Source of the DNA: Paracoccaceae bacterium | GTDB lineage: Bacteria; Pseudomonadota; Alphaproteobacteria; Rhodobacterales; Rhodobacteraceae | NCBI GenBank assembly: GCA_009773055.1 | Contig: WOUW01000001.1 | Span: 63,810-127,809, forward strand | Direction: 5' to 3' | DNA: 64,000 nucleotides | Shown: positions 48,504-58,579 of the stretch, piece after piece | How the letters are laid out: every line of letters starts with the position of its first letter | Position numbering within the stretch: position 1 is the stretch's first letter | Notes under the pieces: model-generated | What the model was told of the DNA's origin: nothing | The model's database searches: none | The model's input: only the letters and a program-made list of their open reading frames with translations | Made by a program: the position numbers and the translations under genes

Positions 48504-49823
48504 ATGACATTTCGCCGACGCGAGTTGCTGGGGCTTTCGCTTGTTGCGCCCATTGCGTTGTCCCTCAAGCCAGCGCTGGCCGCTGACCGGGCCGATGTCT
48601 CACGCGAGGTGCTTCTGACCTGGCACAAGCTTATCCTGGAACTGGTCCGCCACACGGCAACTTATGTGCCCCCGGTGGCCGCCCGCGCCTTCGCCTATAT
48701 CGGCGTGACCGGGCACGAGGCCCTTGCCACGGGCAACCCCGCGCTGCGCAGTCTGGCGGGGCAACTGACCGATCTTGCGCCCACTCCTGCGCGGGGCGAA
48801 GGGGACTTTGACGAGCCCTGCGTCCTGCACGGCGCCCTGACCGCTGCCGCGCAGGGTTTGTTCGCGAATACCGGCCCTACGGGCCAGCGCTCGATGGAGA
48901 AGATGACCGCGATCATGGGACGTACCGCAGGCGAGGGCGTTGCGGGCGATGTCGTGGATCGGTCGATGGCGCATGGGCAGGCGATTGCCGCACATATCCT
49001 GGCTTGGTCGGCACTCGATGGCGGTGCGGTGATCGAGAACATGGGCTTCCCCCGCGATTACACTCCGGGCACGCGCCCGCAGGACTGGGTGCCGACGAAC
49101 CTGATCCGGCTGCAACAGGCCCCGCTTCTACCCGGATGGGGCGGAACCCGCGCCTTCGCGATCCCTTCGGCTGCCGCGTTGGATGCCCCGCCACACCCGG
49201 AATACGACGAAACGCCAGGATCGGACTTCCACGGTTTCGCGCAGGAAGTCTATGACACCGGTCGCGGCCTGACGGACGAGCAGAAGCTGATCGCTCGTTT
49301 CTGGTCGGATGACCCGATGCTGACGCCAACGCCCGCCGGGCACTGGATTTCCATCGTGATGCAGATCGCCGACCGCGACGCGCTGCCGGTCGAGGTCATC
49401 TCGGCGACACTGGCGAAACTGGGCGTGGCGCAGGCGGATGCGTTCATTTCCTGCTGGTCGACCAAGTTCAAATACAACCTTCTGCGCCCGGTGACCTATA
49501 TCAAGCGGCACATCGACCCGAAATGGGAGCCCCTGCTGATCACCCCGCCCTTCCCGGAATACACCTCGGGCCATTCGACGCAATCGGGGGCGGCCTCGAC
49601 CGTGCTGACGGCCGCCTTTGGCGAAAACTTCTCGTTCGAGGACGCCACGCACAAAGACGAGGGATTGCCTGTCCGCAGCTTTCCTTCCTTCGCGGCGGCA
49701 GCGGACGAAGCCGCGGTTTCAAGGCTTTACGGCGGCATCCACTTTCGCTTTGGCAACGAGGCGGGGCTTGCGCAGGGCCGCGCGGTCGGGGCCTTTGCCG
49801 CAAGCCTGCGGACCGAATCCTGA
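48504..49823 (+). CDS. Exported vanadium-dependent haloperoxidase/PAP2-type protein
   Basis: 439 aa with a twin-arginine-type leader (FRRRELLGLSLVAPIALS). All three vanadate/phosphate-site motifs are visible: K-x6-RP as KFKYNLLRP (Lys321, Arg328), SGH as YTSGHSTQ (His357), and SR-x5-H as SRLYGGIH (Arg407, His413). The usual aspartate three residues after the last His is glycine here. Proteins of this kind oxidise halides with peroxide, or are acid-phosphatase relatives; activity cannot be read. GGGGAGGA lies 8 bases before the ATG. The stop overlaps the next start (TGATG), linking it to a CRTAC1-type exported protein. Confidence 0.85.
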   Translation: MTFRRRELLGLSLVAPIALSLKPALAADRADVSREVLLTWHKLILELVRHTATYVPPVAARAFAYIGVTGHEALATGNPALRSLAGQLTDLAPTPARGEGDFDEPCVLHGALTAAAQGLFANTGPTGQRSMEKMTAIMGRTAGEGVAGDVVDRSMAHGQAIAAHILAWSALDGGAVIENMGFPRDYTPGTRPQDWVPTNLIRLQQAPLLPGWGGTRAFAIPSAAALDAPPHPEYDETPGSDFHGFAQEVYDTGRGLTDEQKLIARFWSDDPMLTPTPAGHWISIVMQIADRDALPVEVISATLAKLGVAQADAFISCWSTKFKYNLLRPVTYIKRHIDPKWEPLLITPPFPEYTSGHSTQSGAASTVLTAAFGENFSFEDATHKDEGLPVRSFPSFAAAADEAAVSRLYGGIHFRFGNEAGLAQGRAVGAFAASLRTES

Positions 49824-51379
49824 TGCGCGCGCTTGGGTTCTGCCTTGCTCTTGCGGCCCCGGCCTGCGCCGAGCCGGTGATCCCGACATTTATCGACGAG
49901 ACCGCGACGGCGGGGCTTTCGACGGTCTATGCCGGCGAGTGGGAATATATGGTCGGCGGCGGGGTGGCCACCTTCGACTGCTCGGGTGACGGTCTGCCCG
50001 AGGTCTTCCTGTCAGGCGGAGCCGGTCCATCGGCGCTGTATCTGAACCGCAGTCCGGTGGGCGGAGCGCTGGCCTTCGAGAAGACCGACGCGGTGACGAT
50101 TGATGCAGTCCTCGGGGCCTATCCCGTGGACATCGACAGCGACGGCGTGATGGACCTGGTCGTCCTGCGACAGGGCGAGAACCAGCTGTTGCGAGGCCTT
50201 GGCGATTGCCAGTTTGATCTGGCGAACGCTGCCTGGGGATTTGACGGGGGCGATGCCTGGTCCTCAGCCTTCGCCGCAATCTGGGAAAAGGGGCAGACCT
50301 GGCCCACACTTGCCATCGGCAACTACATCGACCGAAAAGAAGAGGCCTTCCCTTGGGGATCCTGCACCGACAACTGGCTGCATCGTCCGGAAGGTGAGCG
50401 GTTCGGCGCGCCGATCCCGCTGACGCCATCCTTCTGCGCCCTGTCGATGCTGTTCACCGACTGGGACCGATCGGGCAAGCCGTCGCTGCGGGTGTCGAAC
50501 GACCGGGAATACTACAAAGGCGGGCAAGAGCAGCTTTGGCGTCTTGATCCGGGCCAGCCCCCTGCCCGTCTGGGCGAAAAGGAAGGCTGGAAGCGGTTGC
50601 GCATCTGGGGGATGGGGATTGCCAGCGCGGACGTGACCCTTGACGGCTATCCGGATTATTTCCTGACCTCGATGGCCGACAACAAGCTGCAGGTGCTGAA
50701 GGACCCGTCTACGGGCCTGCCCGACTATGCGGACATCGCGTTCAAATCGGGGGTGACGGCGCACCGGCCCTATACCGGGGGCGACCTGAATCCTTCGACC
50801 GCCTGGCACGCACAATTTGCTGATGTGAACAACGACGGTCTTGCCGATCTGTTCGTCGCCAAGGGCAATGTCGCACAGATGCCGGACTTTGCGCAGAACG
50901 ACCCGAACAACCTGTTGCTGGGCGCGGGCGATGGCAGCTTTGTCGAGGCGGGCGACAAGGCCGGGATCGCCAGCATGGGCATCGCGCGCGGGGCGCAGGT
51001 GGTGGACCTGAACCTCGACGGCGCGCTGGACCTCGTGGTGCAGAACCGCTGGTCCGGCCCGGAGGTTTGGCGGCAGGCGACGGTCCTTGGCGGCTGGGTT
51101 CAGGTGCGGCTGGCGCAAAGCGGGGCGAACCGCGATGCCGTAGGCGCGGTAGTAGAGCTTCGGCGCGGCGAGAAGATCGAGCGGCACGAGATCCTGTCGG
51201 GCGGCGGCCATCTTTCGGGCTCGATCGGCTGGCTGCATTTCGGGCTGGGTCAGGCCGAGACCGTCGATCTGCGGGTGATCTGGCCGGACGGGTCCGAAGG
51301 GGACTGGATGACGCTGCCAGCCCGCAGTTTCCACATCCTGCGGCCCGGACAGGTGGCCGAGGTCTGGCAGCCCAGATAA
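49823..51379 (+). CDS. Exported CRTAC1-type FG-GAP/VCBS and ASPIC/UnbV protein
   Basis: 518 aa with a signal peptide (AAPACA-EP, about residue 16). Several Asp-rich Ca-binding loops of FG-GAP/VCBS repeats occur: DCSGDGLPEVFL (52-63), DIDSDGVMDLVVL (103-115), DVNNDGLADLFVA and DLNLDGALDLVVQ, consistent with a seven-bladed propeller. An ASPIC/UnbV domain ends it (VGAVVELRRGEKIERHEI to VIWPDGSEGDW). Human CRTAC1 is the eponym; the bacterial role is unknown. It begins inside the stop of the haloperoxidase gene, so both are exported partners, perhaps with the propeller binding or shielding the enzyme. Confidence 0.85.
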   Translation: MRALGFCLALAAPACAEPVIPTFIDETATAGLSTVYAGEWEYMVGGGVATFDCSGDGLPEVFLSGGAGPSALYLNRSPVGGALAFEKTDAVTIDAVLGAYPVDIDSDGVMDLVVLRQGENQLLRGLGDCQFDLANAAWGFDGGDAWSSAFAAIWEKGQTWPTLAIGNYIDRKEEAFPWGSCTDNWLHRPEGERFGAPIPLTPSFCALSMLFTDWDRSGKPSLRVSNDREYYKGGQEQLWRLDPGQPPARLGEKEGWKRLRIWGMGIASADVTLDGYPDYFLTSMADNKLQVLKDPSTGLPDYADIAFKSGVTAHRPYTGGDLNPSTAWHAQFADVNNDGLADLFVAKGNVAQMPDFAQNDPNNLLLGAGDGSFVEAGDKAGIASMGIARGAQVVDLNLDGALDLVVQNRWSGPEVWRQATVLGGWVQVRLAQSGANRDAVGAVVELRRGEKIERHEILSGGGHLSGSIGWLHFGLGQAETVDLRVIWPDGSEGDWMTLPARSFHILRPGQVAEVWQPR

Positions 51380-51864
51380 GTGCCAAACGAATCGACTGCT
51401 TCCGGTGAACGGCCGAAAGAGGCTGCAACTTTAGATTGTTTCCAGAAGGCTTGTTAATCGCCGAGGTCGCAGGCACTGGCGGAATAAGGCAAGAAAATGG
51501 CGCATCCCACTGGGATCGTTGATGAAATTGTCACAGTGCAGAGAATGCTGTCGAGGGTGTGACGTATCGACCCTTTACGGAAAACAACAGTAACTTCAAT
51601 GCCTTGATCTGATTTTCTCCGTGTCGGTCACCCTGTGCGGTCACCAACTTCTCTGGATGCCCACGTCTGCACATTTTTCCCGCAGTGAGTGAGGTTTGCG
51701 TCTCTCGCCGATCGAGGACTAGAATGTGTTAACGGAAGTTTACCGTGACGGTGTTGAGGCCGAAGCGGATTTACCCGGATGAAAGTGTTGTCGTTCAGTA
51801 TTGCGCGCAGCGACTGGTCGCAGGCGCGTTTGGTGTTGTGAGTAGCCTGACAGGCAGGTGTGAA
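51380..51864. other. Long leader upstream of the kinase gene
   Basis: About 365-485 bp depending on the kinase start, A+T-richer than the coding DNA. It contains a direct repeat CGGTCACC-N5-CGGTCACC (51625-51632 and 51638-51645), spaced 13 bp centre to centre, that could be a regulator site. An in-frame GTG at 51745 may extend the kinase into it. No terminator seen after the CRTAC1 gene. Confidence 0.45.
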
Positions 51865-52998
51865 GTGACGCAGGGTCCGACGCAGATCAGCAATCAGCTC
51901 GAATCCGAGCTGGGCCGGGTTGACCCGGATGCTTTTGCCGATGACCTGAAGCCGGGGACCGAGCTTTTGGGCGGGCACTACACGATCATCGGCTTTCTCA
52001 ACAGCGGTGGCTTCGGGATCACCTATCTGGCCAAGGATAGCCTCAACCGGACCGTGGTGATCAAGGAATGCTTCCCCAATTCGCTGTGCCGTCGGTCGAC
52101 CAGTCTGGTCCGCGCGCGGTCGCGCAAGCATCAGGATGATTTCCGGGGCTTTGTCGAAAACTTTGTGGCCGAAGCGAAAAGCCTGGCGCGGCTGGTGCAT
52201 CCCAACATCGTGGGCGTGCATCAGGTGTTCGAAGACAACGACACGGCCTATATGGCGATCGATTTCATCGACGGGCGTGACCTGCACGATATCCTGGATT
52301 CAACCGATCAGGCCTTCACGCCCGATCAGGTTGTGGGGATGCTGAAAAGGATGCTCAGCGCGGTGGAGTTCATCCACCAGGCCGGAATCCTGCATCGCGA
52401 CATCTCGCCCGACAACATTCTGGTCGACAAGACTGGTAACCCGATCCTGATCGACTTTGGTGCCGCCAGCGAACAGGTAGTGCGCGCAACCCGCGTCCTG
52501 ACCGGGCGTCGGGTCATCAAGGAAGGCTACTCGCCGCAGGAATTCTATCTGACCGGCGCTGAACAAGGCCCATCGAGCGACCTATATTCGCTGGGCGCAA
52601 CGTTCTACCACGTGATCACGGGCAAGGCCCCGCCGGAAAGTCAGCGCCGCCTGGCGCGGGTGGCAGAGGGCGAGATGGATCCCTACCAGCCGCTTGCGGG
52701 CCGCTATGCCGGTTACCCGCCGGGGTTCCTCGAATCGATCGACAAGGCAGTCCGGGTTATGCCGCGCGACCGTATCCAGTCGGCAGGCGACTGGCTGGAT
52801 TGGATCCGGATCAGCGAAGAGGGCGGGCCCCTGCCGAACAGGTTGACCGCAGCCCCGGCAACCGTGAAGTCTCGCAAGGTCTCGTCGCAACCCATCGTCG
52901 GGCCGAAAGCCTCGGGGGCAAAGCGGGGGGCCGCGATCGTCGCCGGGGTGTTGCTGATCACAGCCGGTCTGGCTGCGATCTGGTGGGCTTTGCGGTAA
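51865..52998 (+). CDS. Membrane serine/threonine protein kinase
   Basis: 377 aa from GTG 51865; a GTG at 51745 would add 40 residues. Kinase motifs: glycine loop NSGGFGITYL (46-55), VVIKECFP with Lys67, alpha-C Glu103, catalytic HRDISPDN (177-184), DFGAAS (198-203). The usual Lys two after HRD is Ser. After the domain (to about 320) comes a polar linker and one C-terminal transmembrane helix (353-374) with almost no periplasmic tail, so the kinase faces the cytosol. GGFGITYLAKD matches the bacterial Ser/Thr kinases often found with FHA or type VI secretion genes, none of which are here. Single gene; substrates unknown. Confidence 0.83.
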   Translation: MTQGPTQISNQLESELGRVDPDAFADDLKPGTELLGGHYTIIGFLNSGGFGITYLAKDSLNRTVVIKECFPNSLCRRSTSLVRARSRKHQDDFRGFVENFVAEAKSLARLVHPNIVGVHQVFEDNDTAYMAIDFIDGRDLHDILDSTDQAFTPDQVVGMLKRMLSAVEFIHQAGILHRDISPDNILVDKTGNPILIDFGAASEQVVRATRVLTGRRVIKEGYSPQEFYLTGAEQGPSSDLYSLGATFYHVITGKAPPESQRRLARVAEGEMDPYQPLAGRYAGYPPGFLESIDKAVRVMPRDRIQSAGDWLDWIRISEEGGPLPNRLTAAPATVKSRKVSSQPIVGPKASGAKRGAAIVAGVLLITAGLAAIWWALR

Positions 52999-53012
52999 GG
53001 ACTGAATTCCGT

Positions 53013-54203
53013 TTACGTCGCGTCAGCAATGGACACCACGCGGACGCCGGAAACTACCTGATCCGAAGGATGCAGGATCACCCGGTCGTCGGCCTGCAGC
53101 CCATCCAGCACTTGCGCGAGATCGTCGTTCCGTTCGCCCAGCGTGATCTTCTGAAGGATCGCCCTCCCGTCCCGGACAAGATAGGTCGCCCAGTCCGATC
53201 CGTCGCGGAAGAGCGCCCCCACCGGGATCGTCAGCACATCATCCTGCCGCCAAAGCGCAATCCGGGCGAAGACGCGAAAGCCGTGACCAAGCGCGCGCCA
53301 GTCCTCTGATGGCCCCGAAAGCCGCAGGATGATGGTCACACGCTGTTCATCGATCCCAAGCGCCGAAACCCGGGTCACTGCAGACGGCTCCACCCGTTCG
53401 ACTGCGGCCGGCAAAGCCGCACCACCCCAGCCAGAAACGGTGGCGAGGGAGCCTTCGGTGACACGCACGGCGTCGCGGGACAGAAGATCGACCACGATCT
53501 CGAGATTGCCGGGATCGCCGATTTCAAGGATCGGCGTGCCGGGCTGCACGACCTGTTCACTTTCGGTCAGAACCCGCAAGACCCGGCCAGACACGGGGGC
53601 GAGCATTTCAACGCAGCAGCGATTGGTGAGGCCCGAGCGATCGGGCCGAAGAACGGCAAGCGCGCTTTCAAGCTCCTTTTCCCGCACGGCCAGGTTGGCA
53701 AGCGCGCTGGCAACTGCTGCCTGTGCGGTCTTCTGGTCGCGGATCGCATTGTCATGCGCGCGCTGCGAGATTGCGCCTTTCTGATAGAGCGCCGTGGAGC
53801 GGTTCGCCTCGCTGGCGGTGAAGTCGCGGGTTGCTTCGGCCTGCGCAAGTTGCGCGCGGGCAAGCTCGGTTGCTGCCTGCGCTGCCGCCGCAGTGGCCTC
53901 GGCCACCGCGCGCGCGCGGCTGTCGAGGAGGACGGGCGCGGTCGGGCCGATGGCCGCAACGACAGTTTCGCCCTCGGTCACCTCATCGCCAGCGTGCAGG
54001 TTGATCCGCTGCAGCCGACCCGCAATGCTGGCCGAGACTGTGAATACCTCGCGGATCCGCGCCTCGCCCTCCTCCTCGACGGTCACTTCCAGAGTGCGAA
54101 GGGCGACATCGGCCAGTTCGACCTCGACCGGTCGGGGCAGGAAGGCCCAGACCAGGAACGCGATGACGGCCAGAGCGGCGGCAATTGGCAGAAGGCGGCG
54201 CAT
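53013..54203 (-). CDS. HlyD-type efflux adaptor (periplasmic), module 2
   Basis: 396 aa membrane-fusion protein with N-terminal anchor helix (residues 4-25), lipoyl halves (about 60-75 and 205-240), an alpha-helical hairpin between them (about 90-190, coiled coil with ALYQKGAISQRAHDNA), beta-barrel and membrane-proximal domains. It bridges the inner-membrane ABC permease to an outer-membrane TolC channel. It starts three bases after the permease stop on the minus strand and is the last gene of the second ABC module. No TolC gene is in the window. Best relatives are MacA and DevB. Confidence 0.88.
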   Translation of the reverse strand: MRRLLPIAAALAVIAFLVWAFLPRPVEVELADVALRTLEVTVEEEGEARIREVFTVSASIAGRLQRINLHAGDEVTEGETVVAAIGPTAPVLLDSRARAVAEATAAAAQAATELARAQLAQAEATRDFTASEANRSTALYQKGAISQRAHDNAIRDQKTAQAAVASALANLAVREKELESALAVLRPDRSGLTNRCCVEMLAPVSGRVLRVLTESEQVVQPGTPILEIGDPGNLEIVVDLLSRDAVRVTEGSLATVSGWGGAALPAAVERVEPSAVTRVSALGIDEQRVTIILRLSGPSEDWRALGHGFRVFARIALWRQDDVLTIPVGALFRDGSDWATYLVRDGRAILQKITLGERNDDLAQVLDGLQADDRVILHPSDQVVSGVRVVSIADAT

Positions 54204-54206
54204 GGG

Positions 54207-56573
54207 CTACTCCCGTGTCTTCAGGACTTCGATCATGTCCAGATTGTTGATGCGACCCCGGATCGCGATGGCCGAGATGAGGGCAGCGGTGCAGACCACG
54301 AGACTTGCCGTGGCATAGACGTCGCGCTGGACGACGAAGGGCACTCGGTAGAGATCCGAGGAGAAGGCCGCCGCCATGGCCGAAGCGATGCCATAGCCGA
54401 TCAGCCAGCCCAGGGGCTGCGCCATCAGGACCACGGCGCCAAGCTCGCGGAAAAGCACGCCCGAGACTTCGGGATTGGTGAAACCCAAGACGCGGAGGCT
54501 GGCCAACTCGCGGCCCTGTTCAGACAAAGCGATACGCGAGAAGTTGTAGACGACACCCATGGCGATAATCCCGGCAAGGACCACATAGACCGTGATCATG
54601 ATTGTGATGTTCTCGGCCAGGGTCTGACGAAAGCGGTCTAGCATCAGGGTCGCTACGCTGATCAGTTCGGTTTTGGGCGCGATCTTCGCGGCGGCGTAGA
54701 AGGCAGCAGTCGCGGACTGGTCTATTTGAAGGCTGACGCCCGATACCATCGTCCCTTCCCGCATCAGCCGGTTCAACTCTCCGATCTCCATCGCAGCACC
54801 TAGGCCGACATAGCCGATCGACAGGCCGCTGACTGGCAGGGTGACGGTCGGACGCCGGCCTTCCAGCACCTCGACGGTGACAAGATCGCCGGGACGGACG
54901 CGGAGGGCGTCGGCAAGGGCTTCGGACAGCAGAAGCCCGGACTCGGGCATCTGCATCGGCACAAGATCGGGGGCGAGAACGCGCGAAAGTCGAGGGTTCT
55001 CCGGTCGCCCGGTGATTGCCAGCTTTTTCGACCAGGCGCGGTGACTGATCCGGACGGAAACTTGCCGGAAGGGTTCGACCATCATCACGCCGGGCAGATG
55101 GGCCGCAGCGAAGGCAGCTGTCTGGGGTTCCGGTGCGCCAAAGTAGATCTGGGCGTCATGGCGTTCGGAGCGGAAGAACGTGATGTCGATCATCCGGTTG
55201 ATGGACCCGAAGGACCAGAGCGAGGCGACAAGGATTGCTACCGACATAGCGACGCCAAGGGTGGACGAAGCGGTGCGGAACGGCCAGCGCATCAGGTGAC
55301 GGGCGACCATCACGCCGGTCTGACGCAGGCGCATGAAGCGACGGAGCGTGCCCATCCTCTCACGGTAGGTGGCGGGTGCGGGCGGTGCCATCGCGATGGC
55401 GGGGGGCAGGCGGAGGACGGAACGGACGGAGTAAAGTGCGCCGCCGATGGCAGCAGCCAGGGTGATCAAGGCGGCCAGGCCGTAAAGCTGCGGGTCGCGG
55501 GTGAATACGAGAAAGGGGAACGAAAAGAACCGGGCATACATCTGCGCCAGTCCCGCCCCAAGCCAGGCCCCGGCCGCAAAGCCGATCAAGATGCCCGCCA
55601 AAGCAATCAGGAGGACGAATTCGACATAGTGCTGGGCCACGGCGCGGGCCGAATACCCGATGGCTTTCAAAAGCCCGATCTGTTCGCGTTCCAGCGCGAT
55701 CAGCCGCGACAGCGTCATGTTGACCAGCATCGCTGCCACAGCCAGGAAGATTGGAGGCAGGACTTTCACCATGGCCGAAAGCTGTCTGAGCTCGGCATCC
55801 AGAAAGGCATGCGAAATCTGATCCTTGCGGGCCGAAGCTCCGGTCCCGCCGTAGGGCGCTGTCAGCCTATCCAGCACGGCGATCACCCGGTCGGGACTAG
55901 TGCCGGGGGCCAGTTTCAGCACCACGTTCGAGAATGCGCCTTCGAGGTCATAGGCGGCTTCCAGGCTGGCTCGCGGTGCCCAGACCACGCCAAAGCGGCG
56001 CGGATCGGGCATCATCTGACCGGGGCCAAGGGCGTAGATGAACTCGGGCGAGAGGGCGACACCGGTGATCTTCAGCTCTCGCCGCTGGCCGTGCATCAGG
56101 ACTGGAAGCCGGTCGCCGGGGCCAAGGCGATGCGCTGTCGCGAAGCCTTCGGACACCACAATTTCCTGCGCGGATTGCGGGTCGGGCAGTCGGCCCAGTC
56201 GCAGGTAAAGCCGGTTGAGGCCCGCGCCGTTGCCACTGGGCAGTGAAACGAAAAGAACCGAGCCAGGCTCCACCATTCCCGGCAGGTCAAGTAGCCCAAG
56301 TTTGACGATCCGCGCCTCGGCAGTGAGGACGCCGTCAATTGCTTCGATCTCGGCCATAAGCGCGCGGGGCGCTCGGGTCACGTCGGCGAAGATGTCGGCA
56401 AAGCGGTTCTCTTCGTAATACCTGGCGCGCGTCTCGTGCAGGGAGGCATAGGCCCCGTTGCCAAGGATCAGCGTCGCCACCCCGGCGGCCAGAACCAGCG
56501 CAATGGCCAGCACCTGCGCCCAGAGGCGCCTGAGGTCGCGCAGGACTTTTCGGCGGAGGGGCGGAATTACCAT
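54207..56573 (-). CDS. FtsX-type ABC transporter permease (large, two-domain), module 2
   Basis: 788 aa with two FtsX repeats: an N-terminal helix then a large periplasmic domain (about 60-260), three membrane helices with [30 protein letters not shown] (about 280-390), a fourth helix near 425, a second periplasmic domain to about 640, and three more helices with [15 protein letters not shown]. Such large permeases pair with a separate ATPase and a HlyD-like adaptor. They export lipids, peptides or antimicrobials or act mechanically. Starts inside the ATPase stop (overlap of seven bases). Confidence 0.9.
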   Translation of the reverse strand: MVIPPLRRKVLRDLRRLWAQVLAIALVLAAGVATLILGNGAYASLHETRARYYEENRFADIFADVTRAPRALMAEIEAIDGVLTAEARIVKLGLLDLPGMVEPGSVLFVSLPSGNGAGLNRLYLRLGRLPDPQSAQEIVVSEGFATAHRLGPGDRLPVLMHGQRRELKITGVALSPEFIYALGPGQMMPDPRRFGVVWAPRASLEAAYDLEGAFSNVVLKLAPGTSPDRVIAVLDRLTAPYGGTGASARKDQISHAFLDAELRQLSAMVKVLPPIFLAVAAMLVNMTLSRLIALEREQIGLLKAIGYSARAVAQHYVEFVLLIALAGILIGFAAGAWLGAGLAQMYARFFSFPFLVFTRDPQLYGLAALITLAAAIGGALYSVRSVLRLPPAIAMAPPAPATYRERMGTLRRFMRLRQTGVMVARHLMRWPFRTASSTLGVAMSVAILVASLWSFGSINRMIDITFFRSERHDAQIYFGAPEPQTAAFAAAHLPGVMMVEPFRQVSVRISHRAWSKKLAITGRPENPRLSRVLAPDLVPMQMPESGLLLSEALADALRVRPGDLVTVEVLEGRRPTVTLPVSGLSIGYVGLGAAMEIGELNRLMREGTMVSGVSLQIDQSATAAFYAAAKIAPKTELISVATLMLDRFRQTLAENITIMITVYVVLAGIIAMGVVYNFSRIALSEQGRELASLRVLGFTNPEVSGVLFRELGAVVLMAQPLGWLIGYGIASAMAAAFSSDLYRVPFVVQRDVYATASLVVCTAALISAIAIRGRINNLDMIEVLKTRE

Positions 56574-57283
56574 GTGACCTCGGCAGGGGTCTTCTTCGTA
56601 GCGTTGGCGGTTTCCTCGACGATCCGGCCGTCCGCAAAGCGGATGACGCGGTCGGCAATGTCACGGATCGCAGCGTTGTGAGTGATGACCAGGGTGGTTG
56701 CCCCCATGGCGCGATTGACCTCGGTCAGGGCCTCCAGCACCTTTATGCCGGTCGCGCTGTCCAGCGCCCCGGTCGGCTCGTCGCACAAAAGGACCTCGGG
56801 GTTCTTGGCGATGGCGCGAGCAATGGCAACGCGCTGCTGTTCGCCACCCGAAAGCTGTGCAGGGAAATGCGTCGCGCGATCCGACAGACCAACCAAAGCC
56901 AGCGCATGATCGGCCTGCATCGGGTGGCGTGCGATTTCGGTGACCAGTTGGACGTTCTCGCGCGCGGTAAGGCTGGGCACAAGGTTGTAGAACTGGAAAA
57001 CAAAGCCCACATGGTCGCGTCGGTACTGGGTGAGTTGCGCCTCGTTCAGGCTGGTCAGCTGGTGTTCCTCGAACCAGACTTCGCCGCCGCTGGCCCTGTC
57101 GAGGCCGCCGACGATGTTGAGAAACGTCGACTTGCCCGATCCAGACGGGCCGAGAATGACGATGAACTCGCCCTTTCGCGCCTGAAAGTCGATACCGCGC
57201 AGGGCCTGCACCTCAAGCACACCGTTTCGATAGACCTTGGTCAGGCCGGTCGCACGAAAGACGATGTCGCTTGCGTCGGGCAT
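56567..57283 (-). CDS. ABC transporter ATP-binding protein (LolD/MacB-like), module 2
   Basis: 238 aa. Walker [10 protein letters not shown] (45-53), Q-loop [15 protein letters not shown], signature [15 protein letters not shown], Walker [13 protein letters not shown]-loop VITHNAAI. The LTxxRRDHxGFVFQ pattern is of the LolD/MacB ATPases that energise FtsX permeases. Start ATG 57283 is followed by permease and adaptor genes with overlaps, so ATPase-permease-adaptor form one unit. The upstream module ends 90 bp before. Confidence 0.92.
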   Translation of the reverse strand: MPDASDIVFRATGLTKVYRNGVLEVQALRGIDFQARKGEFIVILGPSGSGKSTFLNIVGGLDRASGGEVWFEEHQLTSLNEAQLTQYRRDHVGFVFQFYNLVPSLTARENVQLVTEIARHPMQADHALALVGLSDRATHFPAQLSGGEQQRVAIARAIAKNPEVLLCDEPTGALDSATGIKVLEALTEVNRAMGATTLVITHNAAIRDIADRVIRFADGRIVEETANATKKTPAEVTW

Positions 57284-57373
57284 GGGCGGTTCCCTTCGCC
57301 CAACCTGTAGCAGAATGGCGCGCGCTTTGGGTTGATCCGGATCAAGACCATACCAGGCAGGCTGGGGCCGCGA

Positions 57374-58579
57374 TCACTCGTGGCGCAAAGCGTCAATGGG
57401 GTCCAGCCGGGCGGCCTTGCGGGCGGGGAAGTAACCGAAGATCACCCCGATCAGCGCGGAAAAGCCGAAGGCCAGGATCACGACGTAGACCTGCGGGGCA
57501 AAAGGGATGGCCATGAAGACCGATGCACCAAAGGCCAGCGCCAGCCCGACGATCACGCCGATGATCCCTCCGACCAACGACAAGACCACGGCTTCGACCA
57601 GAAACTGCGTCAGCACCTGGCGGCCCTCGGCCCCGATGGCCAGACGGATGCCGATCTCGCGGGTGCGTTCGGTGACCGAAACCAGCATGATGTTCATGAT
57701 GCCGATCCCGCCGACCAGAAGGCTGACGGCCGCGACCGACGACAACATGCCGGTCAGGACCGAGTTGATCCCGGTCAGGACCTGGGCGATCTGGGCGCGG
57801 TCCATGATGTTGAAATCATTCTCCTCGCCCGCCGTAATCCGCCGCCTGTCACGCATCAGAGCCTCGATCTCGCGCGCGCCGCGGGTGGCCGAAACCTCGG
57901 TGACCAGTGCAAGCGAGATCGAATTGACGTCATCGCTTCCGACAAGCCGTCGCTGCACGGTGCGGATCGGCATTAGGACCACATCATCCTGATCCTGACC
58001 AAAGGTCCCTGCCCCCTTGGCCTGCAGCAGGCCGATGACCTCGCAAGTGATGTTGCCGACGCGCATCTGCTGTCCGACCGGATCAGTGTTGCGGAACAGG
58101 GTCTGCCGGATGGAGTCGCCAATGATGCAGACCGAGGCGCCCGAGCGATCTTCGACCGAGTTGAAACCGCGCCCGCTGACGACGGTCCAGCCGCCGACCT
58201 CGAGGTAGCCCGACGTGGCGCCGGTGATACTGGTGGCGAGATTTTCGCCACCCGCAACCACGGTTTGCCCCGAAGAGATGGTGGGAGAGACGCGGGCGAT
58301 GACGGACAGGTCGGCCAGTGCCTCGGCATCGCGCAGGGTGAAGGGGCGGGCGGATTGCGATCCGGTCGGGCCAAATCCACGCGTGCCCGGTCGCAGGGAC
58401 AATACATTGGTGCCGAGGCTTTCGATGCTGGCGGTGACCGACCGCGACGACCCCTGCCCTACCGTGACCATGGCGATGACGGCGGCCACGCCGATGACGA
58501 TGCCCAGCATGGTCAGCGCCGACCGCAGCTTGTTGCGACGCAGAGCCAGAAGCGCGAGGCGGACGGTTTCCCAGATCAT
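57374..58579 (-). CDS. MacB-type ABC transporter permease, module 1
   Basis: 401 aa of FtsX type with one N-terminal helix (ALTMLGIVIGVAAVIAMV), a MacB periplasmic domain (about 45-270) and three C-terminal helices with SVAAVSLLVGGIGIMNIMLVSVTERTREIGIRLAIGA, the hallmark of the MacB permease. It lacks the fused N-terminal ATPase of E. coli MacB; the ATPase is the separate overlapping gene upstream. It transmits ATP-driven conformational changes to the adaptor. Overlaps the ATPase stop by four bases. Confidence 0.93.
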   Translation of the reverse strand: MIWETVRLALLALRRNKLRSALTMLGIVIGVAAVIAMVTVGQGSSRSVTASIESLGTNVLSLRPGTRGFGPTGSQSARPFTLRDAEALADLSVIARVSPTISSGQTVVAGGENLATSITGATSGYLEVGGWTVVSGRGFNSVEDRSGASVCIIGDSIRQTLFRNTDPVGQQMRVGNITCEVIGLLQAKGAGTFGQDQDDVVLMPIRTVQRRLVGSDDVNSISLALVTEVSATRGAREIEALMRDRRRITAGEENDFNIMDRAQIAQVLTGINSVLTGMLSSVAAVSLLVGGIGIMNIMLVSVTERTREIGIRLAIGAEGRQVLTQFLVEAVVLSLVGGIIGVIVGLALAFGASVFMAIPFAPQVYVVILAFGFSALIGVIFGYFPARKAARLDPIDALRHE

